Shown piece by piece: positions 21,901 to 31,610 of a DNA stretch of 31,893 nt (its first letter is position 1; every line of letters begins with the position of its first letter). Origin of the DNA: Azolla pinnata (Eukaryota > Streptophyta > Polypodiopsida > Salviniales > Salviniaceae); assembly GCA_037176905.1 (NCBI GenBank), contig JBBBWG010030198.1, forward strand, positions 1 through 31,893, in the 5' to 3' direction. The notes under the pieces are model-generated. The model did not search any database and was not told where the DNA came from. It saw only the letters and a program-made list of their open reading frames with translations. The translations under genes and the position numbers were made by a program.

Positions 21901-23593
21901 TAAAACTTTAATAGATGCATATGAAAACAAAATAATGAAGTCATTTAAACATTTCACTGCAATGACGTTAAGTGTTAAACCTGTTTGCTGCAATTTGCTT
22001 CGGATCAAATCTCTCTTTTGATGATTCCCGAATTCTGTGTTGATGCCAATAACAGCCAGAAGTGGGCTACTTGATGTATTATTACCGTGGCTTAGGCTTA
22101 TCCATTTTCTAGTGAATCCCTGGCTTTTTGCAGAAGCTAATTGCTGCTCCAATTCTGCTAATCTTCTTTCTGAATCTCTGGCCAGGGACAAACATTATCT
22201 GAGTTCCATAGGCATCCACAATCATAAGGACATAATACATGCTACATAAACACACTTGCATCCCAGGATTTGAAGCTTATCCTCTACTGTGACAGGCTTA
22301 TTTCCCTGAAAAATTAGCAAGGTCTAAATGGTGAGCAAGCTACAGACAACAATCCTTAGGTCCCGTTAAAACAAGCAAGCATTAATCGTGAACACTAGTA
22401 GACAGAGTGGAAAGTAATACCATTCCTCTGCTTTTACCCAACATATTCAGCATTGTAACCCTCTTCTCAGAGTCCTGCCATAACCTGCTTAAATAAAATA
22501 TAACAGCAGAGTTATAAAAATGAACCCTCACAAAAGACAGCCTATGTACATCCAAGAATTAAACAATAACTAGGGAAACTAACGGAGTATTACGCCAAAG
22601 AAAATCATCATTCCACCCAACCAATCCACAAGCTTAGGACATCACATCTGTGGCCATAATTATTAGCGGGATTATGCCATTCATATCATTAATTGACGTT
22701 TGTACAACAGTAAAATTGGTATTTCAGTTAAAAAACAAATTTATTGTGAGCTAAGCCCCAAATTTCAGCATCATTAAGAACCATTTTAGTGTTGGGCTTA
22801 AATTAAATAACGCAGGAGATTATTTCAACCACACATTTGACTTATTTTTTAGGAATGGGCTAGACATCCTGTGTAAGCACTCCCCAACAAAATGAATTAG
22901 CAGAAAGGAATAATCATTTGTTAGATACAGTTAACTAGATCCTTACAGATGCATAATTTAATAGATGGGTTTCCCAACCAAGTAGTAACAATAATCCAGA
23001 AGATACATCGTTTAATTCAATTCTAGATGCTCAAGCTTAGGTAAACCTATCCACCTGAATCTGAATCATTCACTGATTGGAAGAGTTGACTGATCACAGT
23101 TAAGATGAAATGCACTAAATGACCATCTAATCTTCCTTGTAACAACGTTTCATTAAGAAAAGTGTCAACACCCCACTAAATCTTTCTTATTAGCATAAGC
23201 AAATTCTAAGCTAAGTATCTTTCTTTGTCACCAAAAATGTCATAGATTTATTCACAGATAAAAGGACTTTGGCGCATAAACCAGCCAGCACATCAGATAT
23301 GCCAAAAATGCAAATTGGTAAGTTGATTAACATATCCTTACAGCTTCTCCTTTTCTCCTTTTAAGTGTAGACACATAGCAAGGGCTACAGATGTATTGCA
23401 CAGTTCCTTTTTTACTTCATGTAATATTCAAACATGTTATAAGAAAGGAAGGTGGGCTATGCTATAATTCAAACAGAATTGGAATTAGGAAGACTTACCT
23501 TCCAGCAACGTAGAAACATGCAATGAATGAGACCATGAGCATGAAAAACGACATAAATCCATTGTGGGCGGCATTGTTGGATCGTCCTTTCAT
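18945..23593 (-). CDS. HPGT: Hydroxyproline O-galactosyltransferase, HPGT type (GT31)
   Basis: HPGTs are Golgi type II membrane enzymes that add the first galactose to hydroxyproline of arabinogalactan proteins. Exons: 23593-23499, 22484-22421, 22305-22256, 22177-21981, 20994-20931, 20841-20769, 20374-20251, 20155-20068, 19792-19742, 19610-19539, 19448-19336 and, tentatively, 19099-18945. The first eleven give 330 codons, close to Arabidopsis HPGT1 (about 338 aa). The signal anchor MSFFMLMVSFIACFYVAG (residues 14-31) is followed by RLWQDSEKRV, the HPGT-specific stem. Further landmarks are LLAVIGINTEFG (109-120), IRFVIGRS, FFSAAVETWDADFY (198-211), the DxD-region IKINDDILVN (212-221), YVGCMKSGD, WYEKEWWKFGD, YFRH and HEDVSVGSWMLGLDVEHID. 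Oddities are Asn at the first DxD position and the C-terminus. Without the last splice, translation stops at 19301 (341 aa, ending CCTSSPQG...). With it, the protein continues VKICT, resembling DKVCS of Arabidopsis, plus an unmatched tail (381 aa). Confidence 0.93.
22485..23498 (-). other. HPGT intron 1
   Basis: This intron of 1014 nt separates the signal-anchor exon from the stem exon, in phase 2. It begins gaag|gtaagt and ends aagcag|gtta on the minus strand. I see no embedded gene and no strong repeat in it, only AT-rich DNA. A second long intron (20995-21980, 986 nt) is similar. Confidence 0.75.
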
Positions 23594-23699
23594 CGTGCTT
23601 GGTCGTGATGATAGCCTCATCAAAGGCTAGATCTCTATCAAAAAACAAAGAAAGTGAAAGAAAAAACCTATCTTTTCCCGGATTTGAATGCCAGTCTGT

Positions 23700-23840
23700 C
23701 TGACTGTATATGATGCGTGTGTATACGTGTGCACCAATGGATGCACGTAAGCTCTGTAGGTATCCACGAATGTGTACGAGCGTGTATGTACCTATGTATG
23801 CATATGTGCGTGTACGTACGTATGTGCACGTGTGTAAATC
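23700..23840. repeat. Alternating purine-pyrimidine tract (TG/CA, TATG words)
   Basis: The tract is built from words such as gcgtgtgtatacgtgtgc, gtgtacgagcgtgtatg, atgcatatgtgcgtgtac and gtacgtacgtatgtgcacg, a near-continuous purine-pyrimidine alternation that can favour Z-DNA. It lies about 110-250 bp upstream of the HPGT AUG, in the promoter or leader. Confidence 0.75.
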
Positions 23841-24242
23841 CATGCTCAACTACTGGTATACTGTACCTGCAGTGATGCGATGACAATGGCGGGGCAGAAA
23901 GTGACCTGTCTTAGCTGTTTTCATTCACAGATCTCTGCCTTCCCATCCATGAAAAGTCCTCCGGCCAGGCAACCCTACGCAGCAGAGGCGTCAAATGTAT
24001 GGAGCGAAGAGATATGTCTCTACCTGTCTTATCCTGATCCCAATTCGATCAAAACGGATCAGTGGAGCCCTATTTGGGATGCAGAATCATCAGAGATGCA
24101 GCCCGGGGGCTCCTCCCTCCCGCTCGGTGCAAACCTCTGAACGATCGAAGCAGGCGAAAGCCCCTGATCGGAACAGAAGGTGCGAGGATCACAAACACAG
24201 ATTTCTGACCCCATAGTTTCAGGAAACTGTAGAAATGGGCCC

Positions 24243-24330
24243 AAACCCTAAAATTTATCTGTCCCAAACCCTAAAATTTGTTTGTCCCTAACCCTAAAAT
24301 TTGTCTGTCCCCAAAACCCTAGAATTTATT
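24243..24330. repeat. 23-bp minisatellite with telo-box (AAACCCTAA) cores
   Basis: Three units of exactly 23 bp (aaaccctaaaattt plus atctgtccc, gtttgtccc or gtctgtccc) are followed by a fourth, diverged one (aaaaccctagaatttattt). Each contains ACCCTAAA or a close form. ACCCTAA telo-boxes are common plant promoter elements bound by telomere-repeat-binding factors. The array is about 650-740 bp upstream of the HPGT AUG. Confidence 0.88.
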
Positions 24331-24526
24331 TTAGGTTGGTCAGAAGCTAGAACATATCAAATGATGCCTATCAAGACTGAGCTTTACTGTACTGTAAAGG
24401 GTTCGATACGATCGGGTTTAGAGAGAGGGGTCTTTCCCAAGGGTCTTTCCTTACATTTTGCATTCCGTATGCGATTCAATATGCATTGTTATTAGACCTA
24501 TCGTGTGCAAAACATGTACAAAAGGG

Positions 24527-24641
24527 GGGAAATGCAGTATTCCGAGGGATCAGCTTGTGCTCGTTCAGATATTCCGAGGGAAATGCAGTATTCCGTGTTG
24601 TATTTGGGTTTGATCGAATGCGTTGTATTTGGGTTTGATCG
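24527..24641. repeat. Overlapping small duplications
   Basis: The word gggaaatgcagtattccg occurs at about 24527-24544 and again at 24578-24595. The word gttgtatttgggtttgatcg occurs at 24597-24616 and 24622-24641, a 25-bp period. The word attccgaggg is also duplicated. Together they form a compact patch of recent-looking tandem rearrangements in the interval upstream of HPGT. Confidence 0.85.
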
Positions 24642-24989
24642 TTTTTGAACAAGATTAGGTTGGAGGTGGGTGCCAACAAGGGACTTGCTCCCTCATGTTC
24701 TGTTTCATTCGAAATGCTTCCGCAAACTACTCCCAGAATACATTTCCAACGGAAGTTTGTTTACTTACATAACACAATCAATCTTGTGCCATAGCTTCTT
24801 TCATGCGTTGCAACTTGAGTCACTGCCAACAATGAATACACACCCGTCAGTACTTGGCAAAAGTCACGGCATTCGATTTGTACCTTCCCTTGACGCTATT
24901 GAGATCATGAAAACTTTCATGGCAAGTAATGAAACAATCTGTGTATGGCCATAATACATACATACATTACAAATCAACTGTATGACGAA

Positions 24990-25011
24990 TGCATATATAT
25001 ATATATATACA
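24990..25011. repeat. (TA)n microsatellite
   Basis: A short uninterrupted AT dinucleotide run lies in non-coding DNA, about 350 bp beyond the CHR8 stop codon. Confidence 0.9.
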
Positions 25012-25364
25012 AATCAATGTATGGACATGGCACAACCAAATCATTTCATGCCGTAAATAGAGAGCTCAAAAGAACACATATGTGACATAATCATCAGATC
25101 CAGATTTAGAGAGTGCGGCACAAAATAATCTTCGATTACCTGCCAAAAAATATTTGAGTCGATCCAACAAAGTATTGTGATATGATACATGTCTTCTTCC
25201 CCCAGTCTTTTCACTTATGGTGGGAAAAAAACCGTTGTGCCAAAACATAGACAGATACACGATTACTCGGTTGAGAATGGAGAGCTAAATCATATCTTAC
25301 AGTGGGGTGCCTTCAACTCGCGGCATTGAAGACAGAATAGTTAAGGTAAAAAAGCTCGACTGGT

Positions 25365-28300
25365 TTACTCCTCGACATCACTCGATCGATGGGTATCTTT
25401 CAGTACCCATTTTGCTTCTGCACCTTCTCTCTTTAGATCTGCTATCTCTTTCAAAAGCTGCCGAAACAATGGAAGCCTACTTGTTGGAATTCTCTCTTTA
25501 AAATGAGAAACAATAAGGGTGGAGGAGACACTGTTCCCATTCTGCTGGATGAACATTCGCAGCTGCCTTGCAAGGTTTTCAGGTTCTATATCTCTCAGCT
25601 GAGATCTTTCATAACTCGGTGTGGTTTCTATTCCTGTACCTATTCCAGCTCGATCTCTAAGGCGAGCAAGAACCTCCCTAGAGCTCATAGATCCAGCTGA
25701 GCTCCCAGCTATACCTGCCCCAGCTTGGCCTAATCCACCAATGCCAGAGCCAGAAGAATTTTGGCTTGTAGACGATGATGATAAAACTCTCGCATTTAGA
25801 GTTGATCCAAATCTTCTACGCACAGCTACAGGAGCTCCTGCAGCTCCAGACCTTCCAGTCCACGTGGGAACAGCTATATTATCTCCACTTCTTTGCATAC
25901 GAGACTGCAAGACAGCTTGTGCTGCTCTCTGGGCAACTCTGGAAGATTCATTCTCCACCTTTGCCTTTTCCGACTCGTTCATTGACTCTATAACATCATG
26001 ATTGAGTGCTGACTGCATAAAGGGAGTAATAACAACAATTTTTTAGTTCAAACACCCTTCAAGACATTGCATGTTAAAGCATACCAGGCCAGCATTGGCT
26101 TTAGACATGTGTAAAAATAGAGATTTTAGAAGTCACCAGATAATACCGTACACTCTTTCACAGGGTCTCCTTATACAGAATCATAATTTGTGCATTTAGT
26201 ATAAATCAAATGTTTTTTACAGAAATCCTAGTTTGGATGCATGCACACTAACGGTTTGCTCCTAAAAATGATAAATTGAAGGCAGTGATATGACAAATAC
26301 AACGAAACACTTACATGAATCCCATTTGCTTCAAAAAGACACCTTAAAATTTGTGACTCATCTTCTTGTGGACCTTCATCCTCTACAGCAGCTTTGCCTT
26401 TCTCTCCCTGTAACTTGGGACTTGATTTCGGCCTTTTTTTCTCCTCATTAACTAGTTCCACATTATCAAGTTCAGCAAATAATGCCGATGTCTCAGTCTT
26501 CGACTCCTGGGTCTCCTCGTTTAACGTGAAAAGATCCCGCATGTCTCTAGCCTTAAAAATACGCCTTTGCTTGGGATCTCTCAATACTTTATTTGTTAAG
26601 AAATGTTTATAAATTTGTCGATGATAAACCTTTTCTTCAATGGTACCTCGTGTTATCAAACGATAAACTGTTACATCCCGAGTTTGTCCGATTCTCCAGG
26701 CTCGCTCTCTTGCCTATGAATCATTATAAAGCTAATGTCAAATTATGAATCATTGTCAATACAGCCAATGAGTTGATGCGATATTTTAACCACACCGAAA
26801 GCATCAAACTGTAAGAGCTATTAAATGTTCTCAAATACTATAATGACCTTCTCAGGAAACACAAACACAAAGTTCCAAGAACCAGAGGACAAATAAAAGA
26901 CGCTGGGAATTTTACCTGCATATCAGTTGATGGGTTCCAATCTGGGTCAAAAATTATAACTTTGTTTGCGCCAACAAGATTAGTTCCTAATCCACCAACC
27001 TTGGTGGTAAGGATGAAAACAAACACATGGGATGATTCATTGAATTCATCAATCAATGCCATCCGTTGCCGAACAGGTGTAGATCCATCCATTCTCCGAT
27101 AGGAGAACCCCTTATTTGTAACATACTTCTCAATTATGTCCAGCATCTGCTGGGTTTGTGTGAAGATCAGTACTCGATGTCCCTGTGTTTTCCACACATC
27201 CAACACCTGTGCTAATACCTTCAACTTCCCACTTCTTTCAGGGTTCCCATAATCTGGATGGTTACCACTATGTTCCCTCTCCAAAAGATCAGCATGATTA
27301 CAAAGTTTCCTCAGAATATCAATTCCATACAAGGAATTTCTGTTACCATCAAAGATTTGTTCAACCTCTGAGCTTGCCAAGAATGCTCGATATGCGGATC
27401 GTTGTTCCTCTGTTAGGCTGCAAAAGAGAACATGCTCGGTCTTTTTGGTAAGGTGCGCATTTACATCAGACTTTACCCTTCTAAGCAAATATGGCATAAT
27501 TAAATCCCTGAGCACAACAGCACATCTATAGGCAGTCGAAACTTGCATAGGAGTAGCATTTGCATAGCCACCTATGCTAATGGGTAATGCAAATTGTGCT
27601 TGAAATACTGGCAAAACACCCAGCTTCCCTGGAAACACAAAATCAAAGAGGGACCACAGTTCTGTGAGCTTATTCTGGATTGGAGCACCAGTCATGACAA
27701 TACGATGAACTGTTTGTAGTTGTTTGCATACCAGAGTAACTTCTGCATCAGGGTTTCTAATTCTATGCCCTTCATCCAACACAGCATATCCCCACTCGCG
27801 ATCCAACAATTTCTCCCTCAATATTCGAAGCTGTTCATATGTTGTAATGAGAAGTCCAGATTTATGATTTACAACCCTCTCAATTAGACTGTCCCATCTA
27901 TCTTTATGCTTCACCGGTGTATTCTTTGTTGGTGTATGCCTTTTTGGAGTATAATCAGAATCAGAGCTCGAGTCTTCATCCGCATCTTCAGATGATAGAC
28001 TATCTTTCATTTTGCCCTTGGAATTTGTCAGTTTGACTGATGCGGAGTCATGGAGAATCTCCACTTCAAATCTACCATACCACTTCTGTAATTCTCGTTT
28101 CCACTGTCTTAGGAGAGTGACTGGGCATATAACAATACTTGGCTTGTAAAGGCCACTGTGGTGCAAAGAGGCCAGAAATGCAGCAACCTGAATAGTCTTC
28201 CCAAGTCCCATTTCATCTGCGATAATCCCACCAGATTTCTGGCAATGCAACTCCCACAACCACTTGACTCCAGTTTTCTGATAGTCAAATAGTTTATCGT

Positions 28301-28544
28301 ATATCAAAGAGGGTATGTGCAGACCACCTTCTAGTGATATATCTTCCATCTTCGTTTCTTCCTTGAATTTTGACTTTTGCTTACCCCTTGATACCTCTGA
28401 AAATTCCATTTCAGTAGTTTCACTTCCTGTCGAAACAAATATATGATGTCCATCAGGAATTAGCAAAACACAGAGCAGGCATAATCAATCAGATCCAGCA
28501 AACATACATTCGTTGTTCATGTCTACCTTCCATAACATCATCAT

Positions 28545-28585
<41 letters not shown>

Positions 28586-30499
28586 GCATCATCCGAGTCT
28601 ATTTGACCATCACTTTCAATTCGCAATTTCTTTCTCCACTTCGAATCTGGCATTGGCCTCTTTTTTTTCTCATTTCGCCCTTTCTTTGATTTCACTGACG
28701 TCTCCTCAGGGCCAGTATAATGCTGTACTTTCTTGATCCGACGAAACTCTCGAGTCGGCGGTGCAAGCTTAGGAAGCTCGGATGCATCCAACAGCTTTGT
28801 TGCTGGTCTGGCCTTAGCAATAGCAGCCATTGATGCAGCAGCATTAGCAATGGAAATTTCTTCCAGCCGATCATTGCTTGAGGAGCTCTCTACCCGACGT
28901 TCGAAGCCCTTCAAGCGATCAAAGGGGGTAACTACACCAGTTCGTATCAGGAAATCACGTTCCTGCAATGACCTTCTATGAGAATCAACTCATACAAACC
29001 AATCTTACTCAAGAAAGAACAACAGCACCCATATCGATGAAGGAAAACCAGATCATTTGAATGTAGATTTGGAAAAGAACACTGAGATTATAGTTTCAGC
29101 AACAAAAAATGAGGGGCAACAGAGGTTCATTACACTTTGAACTCACAGTTCATAAAAATCACATTAAAATGTGCATAAAAGGAACCAGGTGCAGAAACTA
29201 CATTCCTGCCATGTGATCTCCAATACGCTTGTGATTCATGCATAGAAATTACAGGAGAAAACATCATATTCTACATGAGAAGTCTCTCCATCCACAGGAA
29301 GAAAATTGACGAAAACGCACTTATAATTCCTGCAGGGCTGCCTATGATACCTCAGTGCACAACTTCAGGTGATTAGGAAGCAGACTAGCGCCAACATAGC
29401 ATATAAGAAGTTTCATCTCTGATGATTATTGAGCTTCATCAACTCCTATAGATGGACATTTCAACATATACGAATAGGGAATCTCAGATCGGTTTTATTC
29501 TCATAAATTACAGAAACAGTCATTCAGGAAGAAACCACATTGAGTTAAGGATTTGCTTACAGTTTCGACAAAGCCAGAGGAGGAATGTATTGCTAAGTCG
29601 ATTTCTTCTTCTTCTAAAGGAGGGGAGCATCCTTGTTTATGATCCGAAATTTTCATATGCTTTCTATTCCCTTTTACGCTTCTTGAATGTTGACCTGTAA
29701 TGCCTTTAGACTTATCCCCACCATCATCGTCATCAACATCACTGTGAGAGATAAGGCCAGCCTCCAGTGTAGATTGCTTCTGCAATAGTTTCTCTCGCTT
29801 TCTCTTCAAGCTTTCCAAGCGTTCTTCACCGAGAGCTAGTTGCAGATGAAGTCCCTCAACTCTATGGCTAGCTCTCTCCACTATCTGTGGTTTCTTCTCT
29901 TTTCTGTCTTCCTCTTCCTCTTCCTTTACATCCAGAACTGCTTTTCCTCGGTCTCTTTCTTCTTCTTCTTCTTCATCTTCACCTTCATCTTCATCTTCTT
30001 CTTCTTCTTCATCTTCACCTTCATCTTCATCTTCTTCTTCTTTTTCTTGAAGGGACAGCAAACCAGACTGAACAGCTTGGATTTCCTGATCAAGGGCATT
30101 GAGACGATTCCGAAGCAACGCTTCCTGACTGCGATCTCCATTTTCATCGCCAGGGATTTCCTCCTCATCTTCTTTCTGAGCAGCTTCCTTGACAAGGCCT
30201 TTCTTCCTCCTCTTGGTGGATTCATCCTTGTTCCTCCGTTTGAGTTCCTTCTTTTTCTTCCTTTCTTCTTCTGCCTGCAAAAGAATGATAACAAGAAGAA
30301 GAAGAAGAAGAAGAAGATGAAGAAGCGTTTTTCTGATGTTACCAGACGGGAAGGAAGAACGGAGAGTCCGGGCCTAGGGAGGGGGGAAAGGAGGGGAGGA
30401 ACTAACCGCTGCAATAACATCCCGTTCGATGTCTTCAGGATTCGCGGCAGTGACGCCGAGGATGGAAAGGAGCCGCGTCTCTTCATCTGCGTCGGCCAT
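25365..30499 (-). CDS. CHR8: CSB/ERCC6-type SNF2 ATPase, CHR8 orthologue
   Basis: CSB is the nuclear Swi2/Snf2 ATPase that recognises RNA polymerase II stalled at DNA damage and starts transcription-coupled repair. Six exons: 30499-30407, 30274-29561, 28962-28527, 28426-26916, 26713-26315, 26012-25365; 3801 nt, 1266 aa (Arabidopsis CHR8 is roughly 1190). The AUG in ccATGGCC opens [16 protein letters not shown]. Residues 32-269 hold a Lys/Glu-rich coiled coil with an acidic repeat. The ATPase core has motif I DEMGLGKT (Lys at 491), Walker B DEGH (632-635), [31 protein letters not shown] and WRIGQTRD. A basic, Ser/Asp-rich insert with [15 protein letters not shown], probably including an NLS, lies between motifs Ia and II. 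The C-terminus (about 1190-1260) reads LVSHF-type winged-helix sequence ([20 protein letters not shown]), as in CSB proteins. The frame is intact. Extra length comes mainly from acidic and alanine low-complexity tracts. Confidence 0.97.
28539..28592 (-). repeat. Coding (TCA)n(GCA)n trinucleotide repeat in CHR8 exon 3
   Basis: On the plus strand a run of catcatcat... passes into cagcagcag.... In the CHR8 frame it encodes about eight Ala followed by nine Asp, just before the exon's end. Both blocks are pure enough to be length-variable. Confidence 0.9.
29962..30050 (-). repeat. 36-bp tandem repeat encoding an acidic tract in CHR8
   Basis: The word catcttcaccttcatcttc starts at 29974 and again at 30010, giving a 36-bp period within a longer CTT run. 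In the CHR8 frame each unit encodes [12 protein letters not shown], so the protein carries an almost uncharged-free acidic stretch within its N-terminal coiled-coil region. Confidence 0.9.
30290..30330. repeat. (GAA)n microsatellite in CHR8 intron 1
   Basis: A run of AAG/GAA triplets follows the splice acceptor of CHR8 exon 2 on the plus strand; on the transcribed strand it is a TTC run that serves as a long polypyrimidine tract before that acceptor. Confidence 0.88.
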
Positions 30500-30865
30500 G
30501 GCGATGGCAAGATCGAAGAGCTTGGCCACACGCAGAAGGCGTAGATCAATGAAACGTTCGGCCCGTCGGCCTCAGAGAAGTACTGTTTCTGCATCTGTTT
30601 CGTCCATGGCGATGGCGATGGCGACGGCGACGGCGACGGCGACGTCTCTCTGTCTTCCCTCTCTCTCGCGCAGAAAAACCGCCACGTCATCGCGTGACGT
30701 GGCAGTCGCTGGGGCCGCCGAGTCGAGTCAGCAGCTGACGTGGCACTGTCCACGTGGCACGTATCCGTATACGCGTACGCTACACGTGCCCACGTACCCG
30801 TATGCGCGTGCGTATACGTATACGAATACACGTCTTCGCAGCACATGCACACATGAGCAAGAAAT
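30500..30865 (-). promoter_or_regulatory. CHR8 promoter with a cluster of ACGT elements
   Basis: The GC-rich upstream region of CHR8 holds a (GGCGAC/GGCGAT)n hexamer run (30607-30645), a CT-rich stretch, and then several ACGT cores between 30681 and 30800. A perfect 9-bp inverted repeat, GCCACGTCA (30681-30689) and TGACGTGGC (30695-30703), is followed by TGACGTGGCA at 30736-30745, the G-box CCACGTGGCACGT at 30750-30762, and further CACGTG-like words near 30782-30795. ACGT cores of this kind are binding sites for plant bZIP factors (known of the family). The transcription start is not determined. Confidence 0.6.
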
Positions 30866-31321
30866 ACATACATACATACATGCATAACACACACATACAT
30901 ACATACATGCATGACACACACACATACATACATGCATGCATAACACACACACATACATACATACACACAGACGCACACACATGCATGCATAACGCACATA
31001 CATACATACATACATACACACACACAGACATACGTGCACGCACACATGCATGCATGCATGCATAACATACCTACATGCAACCATACACACATACGTGCAC
31101 GCACGCATGCATGCATAACATACATACACACAGCCATGCATACATATACGCATGCATGCATGCATTCATACCATGCACACATGCGTGCATGCATGCATAC
31201 ATGCATAGCTACATCCATGCATACATACATAGCTACATGCATGCATGCATGTGCGTGTGTGCGTGCTCATGTGCATGTGCTGCGAATGCATGCACAATGC
31301 ACACATGCATGCATGCATAAC
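30866..31321. repeat. Long (CATA)n/(TGCA)n/(CACA)n low-complexity tract
   Basis: About 450 bp are made almost wholly of CATA, TGCA, CACA and ACGC words in near-perfect alternation of purine and pyrimidine. It creates open frames of 80-440 codons in several frames on both strands, rich in Cys, Met, His and Thr, which are composition artefacts. Its CATA part matches the microsatellite at the left edge. Confidence 0.95.
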
Positions 31322-31331
31322 ATACATTATA

Positions 31332-31610
31332 GGGGAAAACTACCAAAAAATGCATGACAAATTTATTAATTACATTTTAACGCCTAAAACAATTAGGAAT
31401 TCCCCTGTCATTGAAGATTAATGCCCAATTCAGTGATGAAATAGTAGATTACGTATTGACTTCTGTTAATTGGATACAATGACTAGTAAGGAACAACAAG
31501 AAGTAGGAAGCAGGATAGAACCGATTAGCGATAGAACTAGGCGTTACCACATCGTTTCTAATTTTAGCAAGAATTGAAATGTAATTAAATAGATTTTTAG
31601 TATGCATGCA
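31332..31610 (+). mobile_element. Fold-back (MITE-like) repeat, copy 2
   Basis: The left part (31332-31430) matches the inverted copy at 14112-14199. The right end (about 31555-31610), reverse-complemented, reads ctatttaattacattt and then gctaaaattagaaa, similar to the left arm's tattaattacatttt and cctaaaacaattaggaa. The element therefore looks like a non-coding fold-back with degenerate terminal arms of about 55 bp. I see no transposase, clean terminal motif or target-site duplication, so its superfamily is unknown. Confidence 0.5.

Larger units (their letters stand above)
23594..25364 (-). promoter_or_regulatory. HPGT upstream region and CHR8 downstream region
   Basis: No credible gene lies here. 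From the HPGT AUG outward, the interval contains an alternating purine-pyrimidine tract (23700-23840), a moderately GC-rich stretch (23880-24180) suited to a core promoter or leader, a telo-box minisatellite (24243-24330), duplicated words (24527-24641) and a TA microsatellite (24990-25011). The right-hand 300 bases probably hold the CHR8 3'-UTR. A 94-codon open frame at 24670-24954 has no recognisable family and no exon signals. Confidence 0.5.

Noticed and set aside
24670-24954. 94-codon open frame (RDLLPHVLFHSKCF...) between HPGT and CHR8
   Set aside because: It has no ATG at the reported start, no recognisable motif, no splice signals and no neighbour supporting it.
29840-30544. Plus-strand Phe/Leu-rich open frame of 234 codons that looks like membrane segments
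   Set aside because: It is the antisense of the Glu/Asp/Lys-rich CHR8 exon 2; CTT runs translate as Phe, Leu and Ser.
29926-31242. Minus-strand 438-codon open frame rich in Met, Cys and Val, with a Lys-rich end
   Set aside because: Its first half is the CATA/TGCA repeat read in frame, and its second half runs through CHR8 exons 1-2 and intron 1 in the wrong frame.
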